Below are positions 1-7,560 of a stretch of 64,000 nt of DNA, piece by piece. The notes beneath the pieces were generated by a model, which saw only the letters and a list, made by a program, of their open reading frames with translations, was not told where the DNA came from and searched no databases. Both the position numbers and the translations under genes were made by a program. How positions within the stretch are numbered: position 1 is the stretch's first letter; the number at the start of each line of letters is the position of its first letter. The DNA lies in the NCBI RefSeq assembly GCF_002294725.1, contig NZ_NSFT01000003.1, forward strand, positions 1 through 64,000, given 5' to 3'. Source of the stretch: Mesorhizobium sp. WSM4313 (GTDB lineage: Bacteria > Pseudomonadota > Alphaproteobacteria > Rhizobiales > Rhizobiaceae).

Positions 1-91
1 TAGTTCTGCATTATCATGTCCACGCCTCTTCCTGTGGTGCGGGGTCTGCTTGGAACAGCCCCGTGCAACTGTTCAGGTTGATGGTTCACCG

Positions 92-162
92 GTGGGAAGG
101 GACCGAGCCATGCCACGGCCTGTCCGAGAGGACGACCAGGATTCATTCGGTCTCCTTCCCAC
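92..162. other. Structured inverted repeat, possible leader RNA
   Basis: A 15-base arm at 92-106 (GTGGGAAGG then GACCGA) is complementary to 147-162 apart from one extra base. An inner hairpin GTCC-GAGA-GGAC lies at 122-133. On the minus strand the structure is followed by a second small stem (GAACAG with CTGTTC, about 53-76), by a GGAAGAGG Shine-Dalgarno-like sequence and by an ATG at 15-17, so it may be the untranslated leader of a leftward gene that lies almost wholly outside the window. It matches no RNA family I know, and the strand is not certain. Confidence 0.35.
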
Positions 163-190
163 TTCAACCATACACCAGAACCAACACACA

Positions 191-239
191 GGATTCTAGG
201 GTCTGCGCTCCGCTTCGCGTCGCTCCGCCCTAGAATGAC
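191..239. repeat. Palindromic intergenic repeat
   Basis: Arms ATTCTAGGG (193-201) and CCCTAGAAT (228-236) flank a GC-rich centre rich in CGCTCCGC-type words. I recall this kind of element as dispersed in rhizobial genomes. It overlaps the stop codon of the leftward amidohydrolase gene, supplying its TAG at 230-232. Confidence 0.5.
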
Positions 240-1468
240 GACGATGAGGGGCCAAAATGCCTCGCCGCCACATCCACATGCGTATGTTGCGCATGGGCCT
301 CGAAGTGCTCCGTCTCATTGTGGTCGGGCGCTTCGTTCGGCCACCATTTGCCGCCGATGACGATGCCTTTGGAGACTAGTCGCTGATCCGCGACCAGTGA
401 CGCTCCAACAGCATCGACGAAGGTGAAGCGGCCGGGCTGCAGCTTCAACACGGCGACGTCGCCGGTGCCGCCGACCTTCAGCGTGCCGAGTTCCGGCCTT
501 GCGATCGCCTCCGCCGGCCGCTGCGTCGCCGCGCGCAGCACCTCGACCAACGGCATGCCGAGCGCCATGAGCTTCGACATGCAGACCAGTATGTCGAAGG
601 CCGGACCGTCGACGCAGTAGAGATGCACGTCGCTGGAGATGACGTCGGGCGCGAGGCCTTCGGCAAGCATCGTCTTCGCCACCTCGAAGTCGAAGGAACC
701 CATGCCGTGGCCGATGTCGAAGATGACGCCGCGCTCGCGCGCCAGCCGCATGTCCGGCCGCACCGCTCCGGAGGCGAAGACCGGCGCGTTGGGGAAAGGC
801 CGGAAGCAATGGGTGAGAATGTCGCCGCGGCGCAGCCTGGGCAGCACTTCCGAGCGGCCGGGCGGCGGCTCGTCGATATGCGCCATCAGCGGCAGAGCGG
901 CCTTGTCGGCGGCTTCGAGCGCGAGGTCGACAGGCGCGATGCCGCTCGAGCCGCCGGCATGCTTGCCGGAGCGGACCTTGACGCCGACGACGACATCGGC
1001 GTGCTCGCGCACCGCAGCCACCGTCTCGCGCGGCTCGCAAAGCCTGAGGTCGCCGCATTCGCCGACCGACACTGTCTTGGCGAAGCCGAAAATGCCGGCG
1101 AAGGAAATGTTGACGTAAGCGAGGATGCGGACCTTCGAGCGCTCGATGACGTGGCGGCGGAAGCCGAGGAAATTGCCGGCGCCGGCGCTGCCGGCATCGA
1201 TGAAAGTGGTGGTGCCGCTCTTGGCGGCGAGCCGGTCGGCGTCGACGCCGAGCGAGGTGCCGCCCCAATAGACGTGGCTGTGCAGGTCGATCAGGCCGGG
1301 CGTGACGATGCAATCCCTGGCATCGACGACTTCACTCGCCGCCTCGGCATTGATGGCGGCGTCGATCGCGGTGACGCGGCCATCGGCAATGGCAACATCG
1401 CGTGGCGCGTCCAAGCCCGATGCGGGATCGATGAGGCGCCCGCCCTTGATCAGGAGATCGAACTGCAT
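230..1468 (-). CDS. Amidohydrolase/deacetylase-family metallohydrolase
   Basis: The predicted 412-residue protein belongs to the dihydroorotase-like amidohydrolases, probably the Atu3266-type deacetylase group acting on N- or O-acetylated compounds. Visible metal ligands are the HSH pair at residues 63-65, Lys164 in VGVKVRSG (candidate carboxylated lysine), His197, His220 and Asp280 in ISSDVHLY. The start chosen is the ATG of MQFDLL because GCGAGGG lies six bases upstream; a longer form with ten more residues (MKRTNKARAP) has no such site. Substrate cannot be told from sequence. The last residues (SSSSF) and the stop are encoded by the flanking palindromic repeat, so the native C-terminus may have been altered. 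The next gene upstream is the damaged ridA on the same strand, suggesting an old amino-acid or imine clean-up operon. Confidence 0.85.
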   Translation of the reverse strand: MQFDLLIKGGRLIDPASGLDAPRDVAIADGRVTAIDAAINAEAASEVVDARDCIVTPGLIDLHSHVYWGGTSLGVDADRLAAKSGTTTFIDAGSAGAGNFLGFRRHVIERSKVRILAYVNISFAGIFGFAKTVSVGECGDLRLCEPRETVAAVREHADVVVGVKVRSGKHAGGSSGIAPVDLALEAADKAALPLMAHIDEPPPGRSEVLPRLRRGDILTHCFRPFPNAPVFASGAVRPDMRLARERGVIFDIGHGMGSFDFEVAKTMLAEGLAPDVISSDVHLYCVDGPAFDILVCMSKLMALGMPLVEVLRAATQRPAEAIARPELGTLKVGGTGDVAVLKLQPGRFTFVDAVGASLVADQRLVSKGIVIGGKWWPNEAPDHNETEHFEAHAQHTHVDVAARHFGPSSSSF

Positions 1469-1498
1469 CGGTGCCCTCGCTTTGTTGGTTCGTTTCAC

Positions 1499-1564
1499 GC
1501 AATTCCGGACGGAAGGTACGGCGAAGTCGCCGAACTAACCGCTAAGCACTTTTCCTGGAATTGC
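1499..1564. repeat. Dispersed repeat with GCAATTCC/GGAATTGC ends
   Basis: Terminal inverted repeats GCAATTCC (1499-1506) and GGAATTGC (1557-1564) bound a short element containing CCGGACGGAA and CACTTTTCCT. The same module recurs at 28879-28914, 53080-53121 and, diverged, near 53766-53810, so it is a dispersed family of the RIME/BIME kind known in rhizobia. It sits between the amidohydrolase and ridA. Confidence 0.6.
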
Positions 1565-1586
1565 TTCAAGCGATCCGACCGGGCGA

Positions 1587-1951
1587 TCAGACCGGCCGAT
1601 AGGCGACGGCTTCGACTTCGATCTTGATGTCGATCATCAGGCGCGATTCGACCGTGGTCCGCGCTGGCGGATCCTTCGGGAAATGTTTTGCATAAACGGT
1701 TTGAATGTGCCGAAATCGCGCGCGTCCTCCAGCCAGACGGTGGTCTTCACCACATCGTCCATGGTGCAGCCGGCGAGCGCCAGGGCCGCTTTGACGTTCT
1801 GCAGCACCTGCTCGGCCTGCTCGGCGATGCCGCCCTTGATCACGAGCCCGTCGCTGCCCACCGGCACTTGACCGGAAATATAGACGAAATCGCCGGCACG
1901 GACGGCGGGCGAGAGCGGAACGTGGGATTTCCCAAAGCACTGCTTGGACAA
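1587..1951 (-). pseudogene. ridA: RidA family enamine/imine deaminase, frameshifted
   Basis: RidA proteins hydrolyse reactive enamine/imine intermediates. Residues from MSKQCFGKSHV through KTTVWLEDARDFGTF read in one frame from an ATG at 1951. The conserved continuation VYAKHFPKDPPARTTV and ESRLMIDIKIEVEAVAYRPV reads in another frame down to the stop at 1587. The frames meet at about 1697-1702, where TTC-AAACC-GTT is one base short of the six expected between the conserved Phe and Val codons. A single-base deletion, real or a sequencing error, explains it. Everything else is intact, including the Arg of PPARTTVE that contacts substrate carboxylates in this family, so decay is recent if genuine. 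Translated as is, the protein would end in about 20 unrelated residues. Confidence 0.8.
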
Positions 1952-2038
1952 GGGGAGCCTCCTTCAATCGACGACGGGAACCGGGGTTGCATAGCTGTCT
2001 ACGCCTGTCGGCACGATCCTCCTAGAGCCAATGTCGGA

Positions 2039-2067
2039 AGCAACATTCTTTCGAAATCCATGTTGCT
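2039..2067. promoter_or_regulatory. Inverted repeat between divergent genes, candidate operator
   Basis: Perfect 8-base arms AGCAACAT (2039-2046) and ATGTTGCT (2060-2067) are separated by 13 bases. The site lies in the divergent gap between ridA and the SnoaL-like gene, 72 bases before the latter's ATG, where a dimeric regulator could act. No regulator gene adjoins it. Confidence 0.35.
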
Positions 2068-2138
2068 TTATTACAGAAGCCTGAGCATCTTGCGCTCGAC
2101 GCGGCTTGAAATCGGCCGCGCATATGAGGGAGATCGGC

Positions 2139-2624
2139 ATGACCTTCGACAAGAATCCGTTTCCGGAAGGCGATGCCGACCGCCACGCGCTGTGGGAAAT
2201 GCTGGTGCGGCGCGATATCGACGCCTTCCTCGGTCAGGACTGGTCGATGGTCGAGGACGATTTCATCGCGGAAAGCTTCTTCGGCATGCATGCGCATTTC
2301 CTTGCCAATGCAGATGCCTGGCGGCTGCAGTTCCCCCGGCTGGAGGTCTATCGCGACGAATGGCTGCGGCAGGCCAAGGAAACCGCGGCGACGAAATTCG
2401 CCGAGCCGCTGCGCGAAGCGCTGTTTCGCGTCACCAACATGCGCGACATCGACGTCGACGGCGACCGCGCGGTGCTGCACAAGAAGTTCGACGGCTCGGT
2501 CGCCAAGGCCGACGGCGGCGTCGACCGGCTCAAATGGCAGACGCTCTACTTCTGCCGCAAGGTCGGCGGACGCTGGAAGATTGCCGGCTTTGTCGGCTAC
2601 ATGCCGCATCCGCTGGGCAGCTAG
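2139..2624 (+). CDS. SnoaL/NTF2-like small protein, uncharacterised
   Basis: The 161-residue protein has the look of an NTF2/SnoaL-type alpha+beta cone fold: helical first half (DRHALWEMLVRRDIDAFL, then a Trp/Asp-rich helix) and a beta-rich second half ending in WQTLYFCRKVGGRWKIAGF, the typical last strands of this fold. The start is the ATG of MTFDKN since GGGAG precedes it by six bases; two upstream in-frame ATGs have no such site. No catalytic residues can be assigned. It is divergent from ridA across a gap with an 8-base-arm inverted repeat. The fold call is an inference from pattern and could be wrong. Confidence 0.6.
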   Translation: MTFDKNPFPEGDADRHALWEMLVRRDIDAFLGQDWSMVEDDFIAESFFGMHAHFLANADAWRLQFPRLEVYRDEWLRQAKETAATKFAEPLREALFRVTNMRDIDVDGDRAVLHKKFDGSVAKADGGVDRLKWQTLYFCRKVGGRWKIAGFVGYMPHPLGS

Positions 2625-2715
2625 GAAGGAGCTATCGGACGCCGCCTGAGCTTAGCCGAAGCGTCTGTCAGTTCGTCATTGACGACGTTAGCGAAGGCTT
2701 CAGCCGACGGGCTCG

Positions 2716-2970
2716 CTAGGACAGCCGTGGCAACCGCTCATCGGGCGAGCGGTGGTCGAACACGACGCCCATGGTCTTACCAACGGCGGCCATGACGATC
2801 AGTTCGATGAGATGGTCGTCACTGTCCTGGCAAGCCGGGTCGGATCGGCGTATGGCGTCGAGCATCGCCCGGGTCGAGATGGTATCGCCGGCGCGAAATT
2901 TCGAAAGAGCAGATGAAACAAGGTCTTGCACCGTCGGATCTATGACGGGCACTTCCGCAGCGACGTTCAT
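2716..2970 (-). CDS. Hypothetical 84-residue protein
   Basis: A short acidic protein starting MNVAAEVPVID. The start is well supported by AGGAGGAGG five bases upstream of the ATG. It looks wholly helical: residues about 14-35 (VQDLVSSALSKFRAGD) and 50-65 (DDHLIELIVMAAV) form amphipathic helices, and the C-terminus ends HRSPDERLPRLS. There is no signal peptide or membrane segment. I do not recognise the family. It lies convergent to the SnoaL-like gene and divergent from the ATPase gene, so it is probably its own transcription unit. The strong ribosome-binding site and normal codon use are the main reasons to think it real. Confidence 0.55.
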   Translation of the reverse strand: MNVAAEVPVIDPTVQDLVSSALSKFRAGDTISTRAMLDAIRRSDPACQDSDDHLIELIVMAAVGKTMGVVFDHRSPDERLPRLS

Positions 2971-3175
2971 CGGCCTCCTCCTGCCATGAACCCTCCCGCA
3001 AAAGATGATACGCCAACGGTTGGAATGTGCCAGCAAAATGGTGGTCCGACCAGTGTGGCTGGCGACAGCCTGCCGTGAGATGTGGACACCTGCTGGCTAA
3101 CGGCAGCGTAAGCTCGACGCACCGCGCTCGGGTTGATAAGCCCGTCGCGCGCAGGGAGACGATCCGAGTCGAAAT

Positions 3176-4669
3176 ATGACCGTTGCAATCGAGATGGGGC
3201 AGACGAGCGCAGGCGCGTCGGCGGCCCTCGACCTTGAGGAGTTGCTGGCGACCCGCCTGCTGGTGCAGGGCAATTCGGGCTCGGGAAAGTCGCATCTGCT
3301 GCGCCGTCTTCTGGAGCAGAGCGCGCCCTGGGTGCAGCAGACCATCATCGACCCCGAAGGCGACTTCGTGTCTCTGGGTGAACGCTTTGGCCATCTGGTG
3401 ATCGACGCGGAGGAACATACCGAGCGCGGCCTGCAGGCGGCTGGCGAGCGGGCGCGCATCCACCGCGTCTCGACGGTGCTCAACCTCGAAGGGCTCGATG
3501 CCGAGAACCAGATGCGGCGGGCCGCGGCCTTCCTCGGCGGGCTGTTCGAGGTCGCGCGCGACCATTGGTACCCAATGCTGGTGGTGGTCGACGAGGCGCA
3601 GCTCTTCGCGCCCGCCGCCGCCGGCGAGGTTTCGGACGAGGCACGCAAGCTCTCGCTGGGCGCCATGACCAATCTGATGTGTCGCGGCCGCAAGCGCGGA
3701 CTTGCCGGCATCATCGCCACGCAGCGGCTGGCGAAGCTCGCCAAGAACGTCGCGGCGGAAGCCTCCAACTTCCTGATGGGCCGGACCTTCCTCGACATCG
3801 ACATGGCACGCGCCGCCGACCTGCTCGGCATGGAACGGCGTCAGGCCGAAGCTTTCCGCGACCTGGAGCGCGGGCATTTCATGGCGCTCGGTCCTGCCTT
3901 GTCGCGCCGTCCGCTCGGCGTGCGCATCGGCCAGACCGAAACCAGCCCGCGCAACGGCACGCCGCGGCTGATGCCGATGCCGGGAGCCGCGCTCGAAAAT
4001 GCGCGCGCGATCATTCTTGCCGCGCCACCGCCGGAGACAGTCAGGCCGCAGCGCCGGCCTTCGCCCGACCTGCTCGACCAATTGATGGCGGCCAAGGCCG
4101 CGCCGCTGGATATCCGCCCCGAGCCGATGGAACCGCAGCCAAGCGCCGAGGACCTGGCAGAGCGGCGCGAGCGGATGGACCGCATACTGCGCGCCATCTT
4201 GGCCGAGCCGGATGCCGGGTTCCGCGTCATCGGCGTGCTCTACCAGGAATTCGTGGTCCGCTGCCGCATCGAAGGGCTCGCCTCCGTGGTGCCCGACCTG
4301 TCGGAGTTCCGCCGCATGCTGACGCGCGCCCGCGCCGGCGTCGGCTCCGACATGGCCGAGGACGACGCCTGGCGCGACGTCTCCGTGCGCGCCTCGCTGC
4401 TGCCCGAAGACATGCAGGGCGTGTTCATGATGATCGCGCGCGCCGCCAAGGAAGGCTGGCCGTGCCCGAGCGACGCGGCGATCGCGCGGGCTTACGGTTC
4501 GCATTCGCTGCGCCGCGCGCGCCGGCTGCTCGACTATATCGAGGAGCAGGGCCTCATCGTCTGCCAGGTCGACGGCGCCGGCCGGCGCACGCTGACGCTG
4601 GTCGAGCTCGCCTGGGCGACGGCGCCGGGTGATCCGAATGCCTTGGAGCAGGACAGCCTGGCTGGCTGA
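3176..4669 (+). CDS. HerA/DUF87-like ATP-binding protein
   Basis: The 497-residue protein is a P-loop ATPase of the HerA/FtsK-like DUF87 group. Walker A is GNSGSGKS at about residues 32-39, Walker B is MLVVVDEAQ at about 134-142, and ATQRLAKLAK near 181 fits a sensor segment followed by the conserved AEASNFLMGR stretch. The C-terminal half (after residue 290) is helical and includes a winged-helix-like region around 430-480 (DAAIARAYGSHSLRRARRLLDYIEEQGL). Relatives translocate DNA or act with nucleases, but no nuclease gene (NurA or SIR2-like) is adjacent, so the role is open. It stands alone, with more than 600 bases of non-coding DNA after it. Confidence 0.8.
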   Translation: MTVAIEMGQTSAGASAALDLEELLATRLLVQGNSGSGKSHLLRRLLEQSAPWVQQTIIDPEGDFVSLGERFGHLVIDAEEHTERGLQAAGERARIHRVSTVLNLEGLDAENQMRRAAAFLGGLFEVARDHWYPMLVVVDEAQLFAPAAAGEVSDEARKLSLGAMTNLMCRGRKRGLAGIIATQRLAKLAKNVAAEASNFLMGRTFLDIDMARAADLLGMERRQAEAFRDLERGHFMALGPALSRRPLGVRIGQTETSPRNGTPRLMPMPGAALENARAIILAAPPPETVRPQRRPSPDLLDQLMAAKAAPLDIRPEPMEPQPSAEDLAERRERMDRILRAILAEPDAGFRVIGVLYQEFVVRCRIEGLASVVPDLSEFRRMLTRARAGVGSDMAEDDAWRDVSVRASLLPEDMQGVFMMIARAAKEGWPCPSDAAIARAYGSHSLRRARRLLDYIEEQGLIVCQVDGAGRRTLTLVELAWATAPGDPNALEQDSLAG

Positions 4670-5297
4670 CATCGGAAGACGCTGGCGACCGCGCTCTGGC
4701 GGCCTTTGCGCCATTGGTTGACGGCGAGCCTGCTTTGTCGGTTGCACGCAGCACTACATGTTCCGATAAAATTTCCAACAGAAATGCCAGCGACCGAGCG
4801 ATGGCGAAGTCAACGCTGCGCCATCAAATGACGCTGCGCCGAAACGGACTCGGGCCGTGCACTTTAATTCTTTGTTTTGTGCATATCATTCCCTCCAAAT
4901 CGCAGCCCACTTTGGGAGACACAGGCATCAATCGATGGGGTGGCAGATTTGTTAAATGTTTAATGAATCGTTAACATTACGCGGGGATATATATTCCGTT
5001 ATGGTTTCCAAATCGTAAAAAGCTAATATACCTGAATATAGGTTTGCTTGTCCCGCGATTGCGGCGACCGAAGGGGGGGCACGCCAGCTAGGAACGTTGG
5101 GTGCGAGCGTGCAAGCGCTCTGGGGTGGGGTTTTGTCTCTCGGCGAGAGAAGTCTTTACGTTCAATCAGAGTGGCTTGGTCCTGACCAACCGCCGCGGGC
5201 GGAAGCATTCGCTTGCGTCGTCCGCACCAGGATCAGCAGTAATCGTTGGGGCGAACACTTTGGTCGTTCGCAAAGGGATCACAGGGGGTAATTGGCA
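4670..5297. other. Long intergenic region upstream of the RTX gene
   Basis: No gene is seen in these 628 bases. About 4857-4930 holds a diverged copy of the GCATGTCG-type repeat (TTTTGTGCAT ... CACTTTGGGAG). 4945-5045 is strikingly AT-rich for this genome, with GTTAA/TTAAC words, TATATATT and ACCT-GAATAT-AGGT, and is the best promoter region for the secreted protein. That would leave a 5' leader of about 250 bases, which contains a perfect TCTCTCG-G-CGAGAGA palindrome at 5136-5150. Confidence 0.5.
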
Positions 5298-7526
5298 ATG
5301 GCGACCACAACAGTTTCAGGCTCGACCGTCACGTTTTCGAATTCGGGCGCGGCAGCCAATCTGACGCAATCCGGCAGCGAGGACGGCAGCCTCCTGTTCA
5401 CATTCGACGTTCTCGCGGCGAGCGGCGGCGGAACCAAGACGACGATCTATTCGGTGGACGACGGCATCAAGAACGATGACGGAGGGGCCGGGATTGTCGT
5501 CACCAACAAGGCGTTCGCTGATTACAATAAGGACCTGCTGATCCAGGACGGTGCGGTTTCATCTGTTACCTTTGCGACCGAAACGACCACAAAAGGTGCG
5601 ACAATCTGGATCGGGACCGACGGAAAAATTCACTATGACGCGAGCAGTCTGAGCGCTGAGATCCAAGCGCTAGGCGCCAACCAGACCTTCACCGACACGT
5701 TTCAATACACGATCAAGATGTCGAACGGCACGCTCAGTGTCGGAACGCTCTCGGTTGTGATTTCCGGTTCCAACGACGCGGCGGTGATCGGCACGCCGAC
5801 GGTGGCCGACGTGACCGAGGACAGCGCCAATCCGACGCTGACGGCGAGCGGCACCATCTCGATCAGCGACGCCGACCAGAACCAGTCCTCGTTCCAGACC
5901 ACGGTGAGCGGGGACGCGGGCAACCTGGGCAGCCTGACGCTGGCGTCCGACGGCTCCTACACCTACTCGGTGGCCAATGCGGCCGTGCAGTATCTGGGTG
6001 CAACCGACACCAAGATCGACACCTTCACCGTCACCGCCCTCGACGGCACCACCAAGCAGGTGAGCTTCACCATCCACGGCGTCAACGACGCGGCGGTGAT
6101 CGGCACGCCGACGGTGGCCGACGTGACCGAGGACAGCGCCAATCCGACGCTGACGGCGAGCGGCACCATCTCGATCAGCGACGCCGACCAGAACCAGTCC
6201 TCGTTCCAGACCACGGTGAGCGGGGACGCGGGCAACCTGGGCAGCCTGACGCTGGCGTCCGACGGCTCCTACACCTACTCGGTGGCCAATGCGGCCGTGC
6301 AGTATCTGGGTGCAACCGACACCAAGATCGACACCTTCACCGTCACCGCCCTCGACGGCACCACCAAGCAGGTGAGCTTCACCATCCACGGCGTCAACGA
6401 CGCGGCGGTGATCGCCGGGACCAGCACCGGTTCGGTGACGGAAGATGCGGTGTTAAACGCGAGCGGCACGTTAAGCGCCAGCGACCCCGATGCGGGCCAG
6501 AACTCCTTTCAGGTGCACAATGGCAGCAATCCAATTGCCGGTACCTACGGGTCGCTGACCATCGATGCCGGAGGAAACTGGGTCTACACGCTCAACAATG
6601 CCGCGGCCAATGTCCAGGCTCTGACTTCGGCGGACCATCCGCACGACCAGATCCATGTGGCGTCGGCCGATGGCACGGACCACGTCATCGACATCACGGT
6701 GAACGGTGCCGACGAGCCAGTGACCAATCATGCGCCGACGGCACCCGTATTCGTCATGAGTACAGCCGCTTCAACCGATGGAAACACCATCGATCTCGGC
6801 CATTTCTTTTCCACTGATCCGGATGCTGGCGACAGCATTACTTACTCAGGAACGTTCAGCATATCGGGCGGCACATGGAATATAAACTCGACGTCTGGGG
6901 AACTGACCGCGACCGGCATTGGCCTAGGGTCTGACGCCAGTGGCACTCTCACGGTGACTGCAACAGACGCTCACGCAACAGCTACCTCCCAGACCTTTAA
7001 CGTCTGGATCGGGCACAGCAACAGCGGGTCGGCGAACGATACAATGATTCTCAGCAGCACGAACCCGAACATCGCTGATGGTCGCGCCGGCGCCGACGGG
7101 CTGACAGGTTCCAGCGGCGTCGACTACATCTTCGGCGGAGGCGACAACGATACGATCAAGGGTCTTGGCGGCGCCGATTGGTTGAGCGGCGGAGCCGGGG
7201 ATGATCATTTCCGGTTCGAGGCGGTGAGCGATTCAACCCGTGCGGCCTTCGACACCATTCTCGATTTCCAGCACGGGACGGCGGCAACGGGTCACGACTT
7301 CATCGACTTTGCGAGCGCCCTTGCCCTGACGGCAACCGGCACGGTCTCGGGTGGAAATCTGGCCGCTCATACCGTTGCCTGGCAGAGCGACGGGAGTGGC
7401 AACACGATCGTTTATGCCAATACCGGAGCCTCGGCCGAGAGTGTGGCGGGCGGAGCCCACATCATTGAAATCCATCTGATGGGGGTATCCACGCTCACTG
7501 CCAACGACTTCAACCTGAGCGCCTGA
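5298..7526 (+). CDS. VCBS-repeat RTX protein, type I secretion substrate
   Basis: A 742-residue secreted adhesin-like protein. After an N-terminal domain (1-158) come two identical 104-residue VCBS repeats (159-262 and 263-366), a diverged third VCBS-like repeat (about 367-475, DAGQNSFQVHNG), a cadherin-like segment (about 480-590), and a short RTX block near 595-640 with GGxGxD-type nonapeptides (IFGGGDNDT, LSGGAGDDH) that would bind calcium. The tail (FDTILDFQHG ... VSTLTANDFNLSA) is the usual type I secretion end, and there is no N-terminal signal peptide. The ATG at 5298 is favoured because GGGGG lies nine bases upstream; a TTG two codons earlier is possible. The next two genes are its ABC exporter and adaptor. 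Likely roles are surface attachment or biofilm, by analogy only. Confidence 0.88.
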   Translation: MATTTVSGSTVTFSNSGAAANLTQSGSEDGSLLFTFDVLAASGGGTKTTIYSVDDGIKNDDGGAGIVVTNKAFADYNKDLLIQDGAVSSVTFATETTTKGATIWIGTDGKIHYDASSLSAEIQALGANQTFTDTFQYTIKMSNGTLSVGTLSVVISGSNDAAVIGTPTVADVTEDSANPTLTASGTISISDADQNQSSFQTTVSGDAGNLGSLTLASDGSYTYSVANAAVQYLGATDTKIDTFTVTALDGTTKQVSFTIHGVNDAAVIGTPTVADVTEDSANPTLTASGTISISDADQNQSSFQTTVSGDAGNLGSLTLASDGSYTYSVANAAVQYLGATDTKIDTFTVTALDGTTKQVSFTIHGVNDAAVIAGTSTGSVTEDAVLNASGTLSASDPDAGQNSFQVHNGSNPIAGTYGSLTIDAGGNWVYTLNNAAANVQALTSADHPHDQIHVASADGTDHVIDITVNGADEPVTNHAPTAPVFVMSTAASTDGNTIDLGHFFSTDPDAGDSITYSGTFSISGGTWNINSTSGELTATGIGLGSDASGTLTVTATDAHATATSQTFNVWIGHSNSGSANDTMILSSTNPNIADGRAGADGLTGSSGVDYIFGGGDNDTIKGLGGADWLSGGAGDDHFRFEAVSDSTRAAFDTILDFQHGTAATGHDFIDFASALALTATGTVSGGNLAAHTVAWQSDGSGNTIVYANTGASAESVAGGAHIIEIHLMGVSTLTANDFNLSA
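5772..6395 (+). repeat. Two exact tandem 312-bp repeats inside the RTX gene
   Basis: Bases 5772-6083 and 6084-6395 read identically by line-by-line comparison, including third codon positions. The identity runs on about 15 bases into the next unit (AACGACGCGGCGGTGATC). The unit is 104 codons, so copy-number change keeps the frame. Confidence 0.95.
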
Positions 7527-7560
7527 CAACCATGAAAAGTGACAGAGGGCGGCAGATAAG

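Noticed and set aside
61..168. Cobalamin riboswitch, SRP RNA or 6S RNA at the left edge
   Set aside because: Some words resemble a cobalamin leader, but the B12-box and the GGTGAAAATCC-type core are missing, and the SRP GGAAGGAAGCAGCC loop is absent.
2819..4747. Very long open frame on the minus strand opposite the DUF87-like ATPase
   Set aside because: It has Arg/His/Gly-rich shadow composition typical of antisense frames in GC-rich genes, no ribosome-binding site, and the plus strand carries clear Walker motifs.
5670..6389. Minus-strand open frame through the RTX repeats
   Set aside because: It is repetitive only because the coding repeats are. The plus-strand protein has recognisable VCBS and RTX domains.
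5772..6395. CRISPR or other array
   Set aside because: The units are 312 bp, coding and contiguous without spacers.
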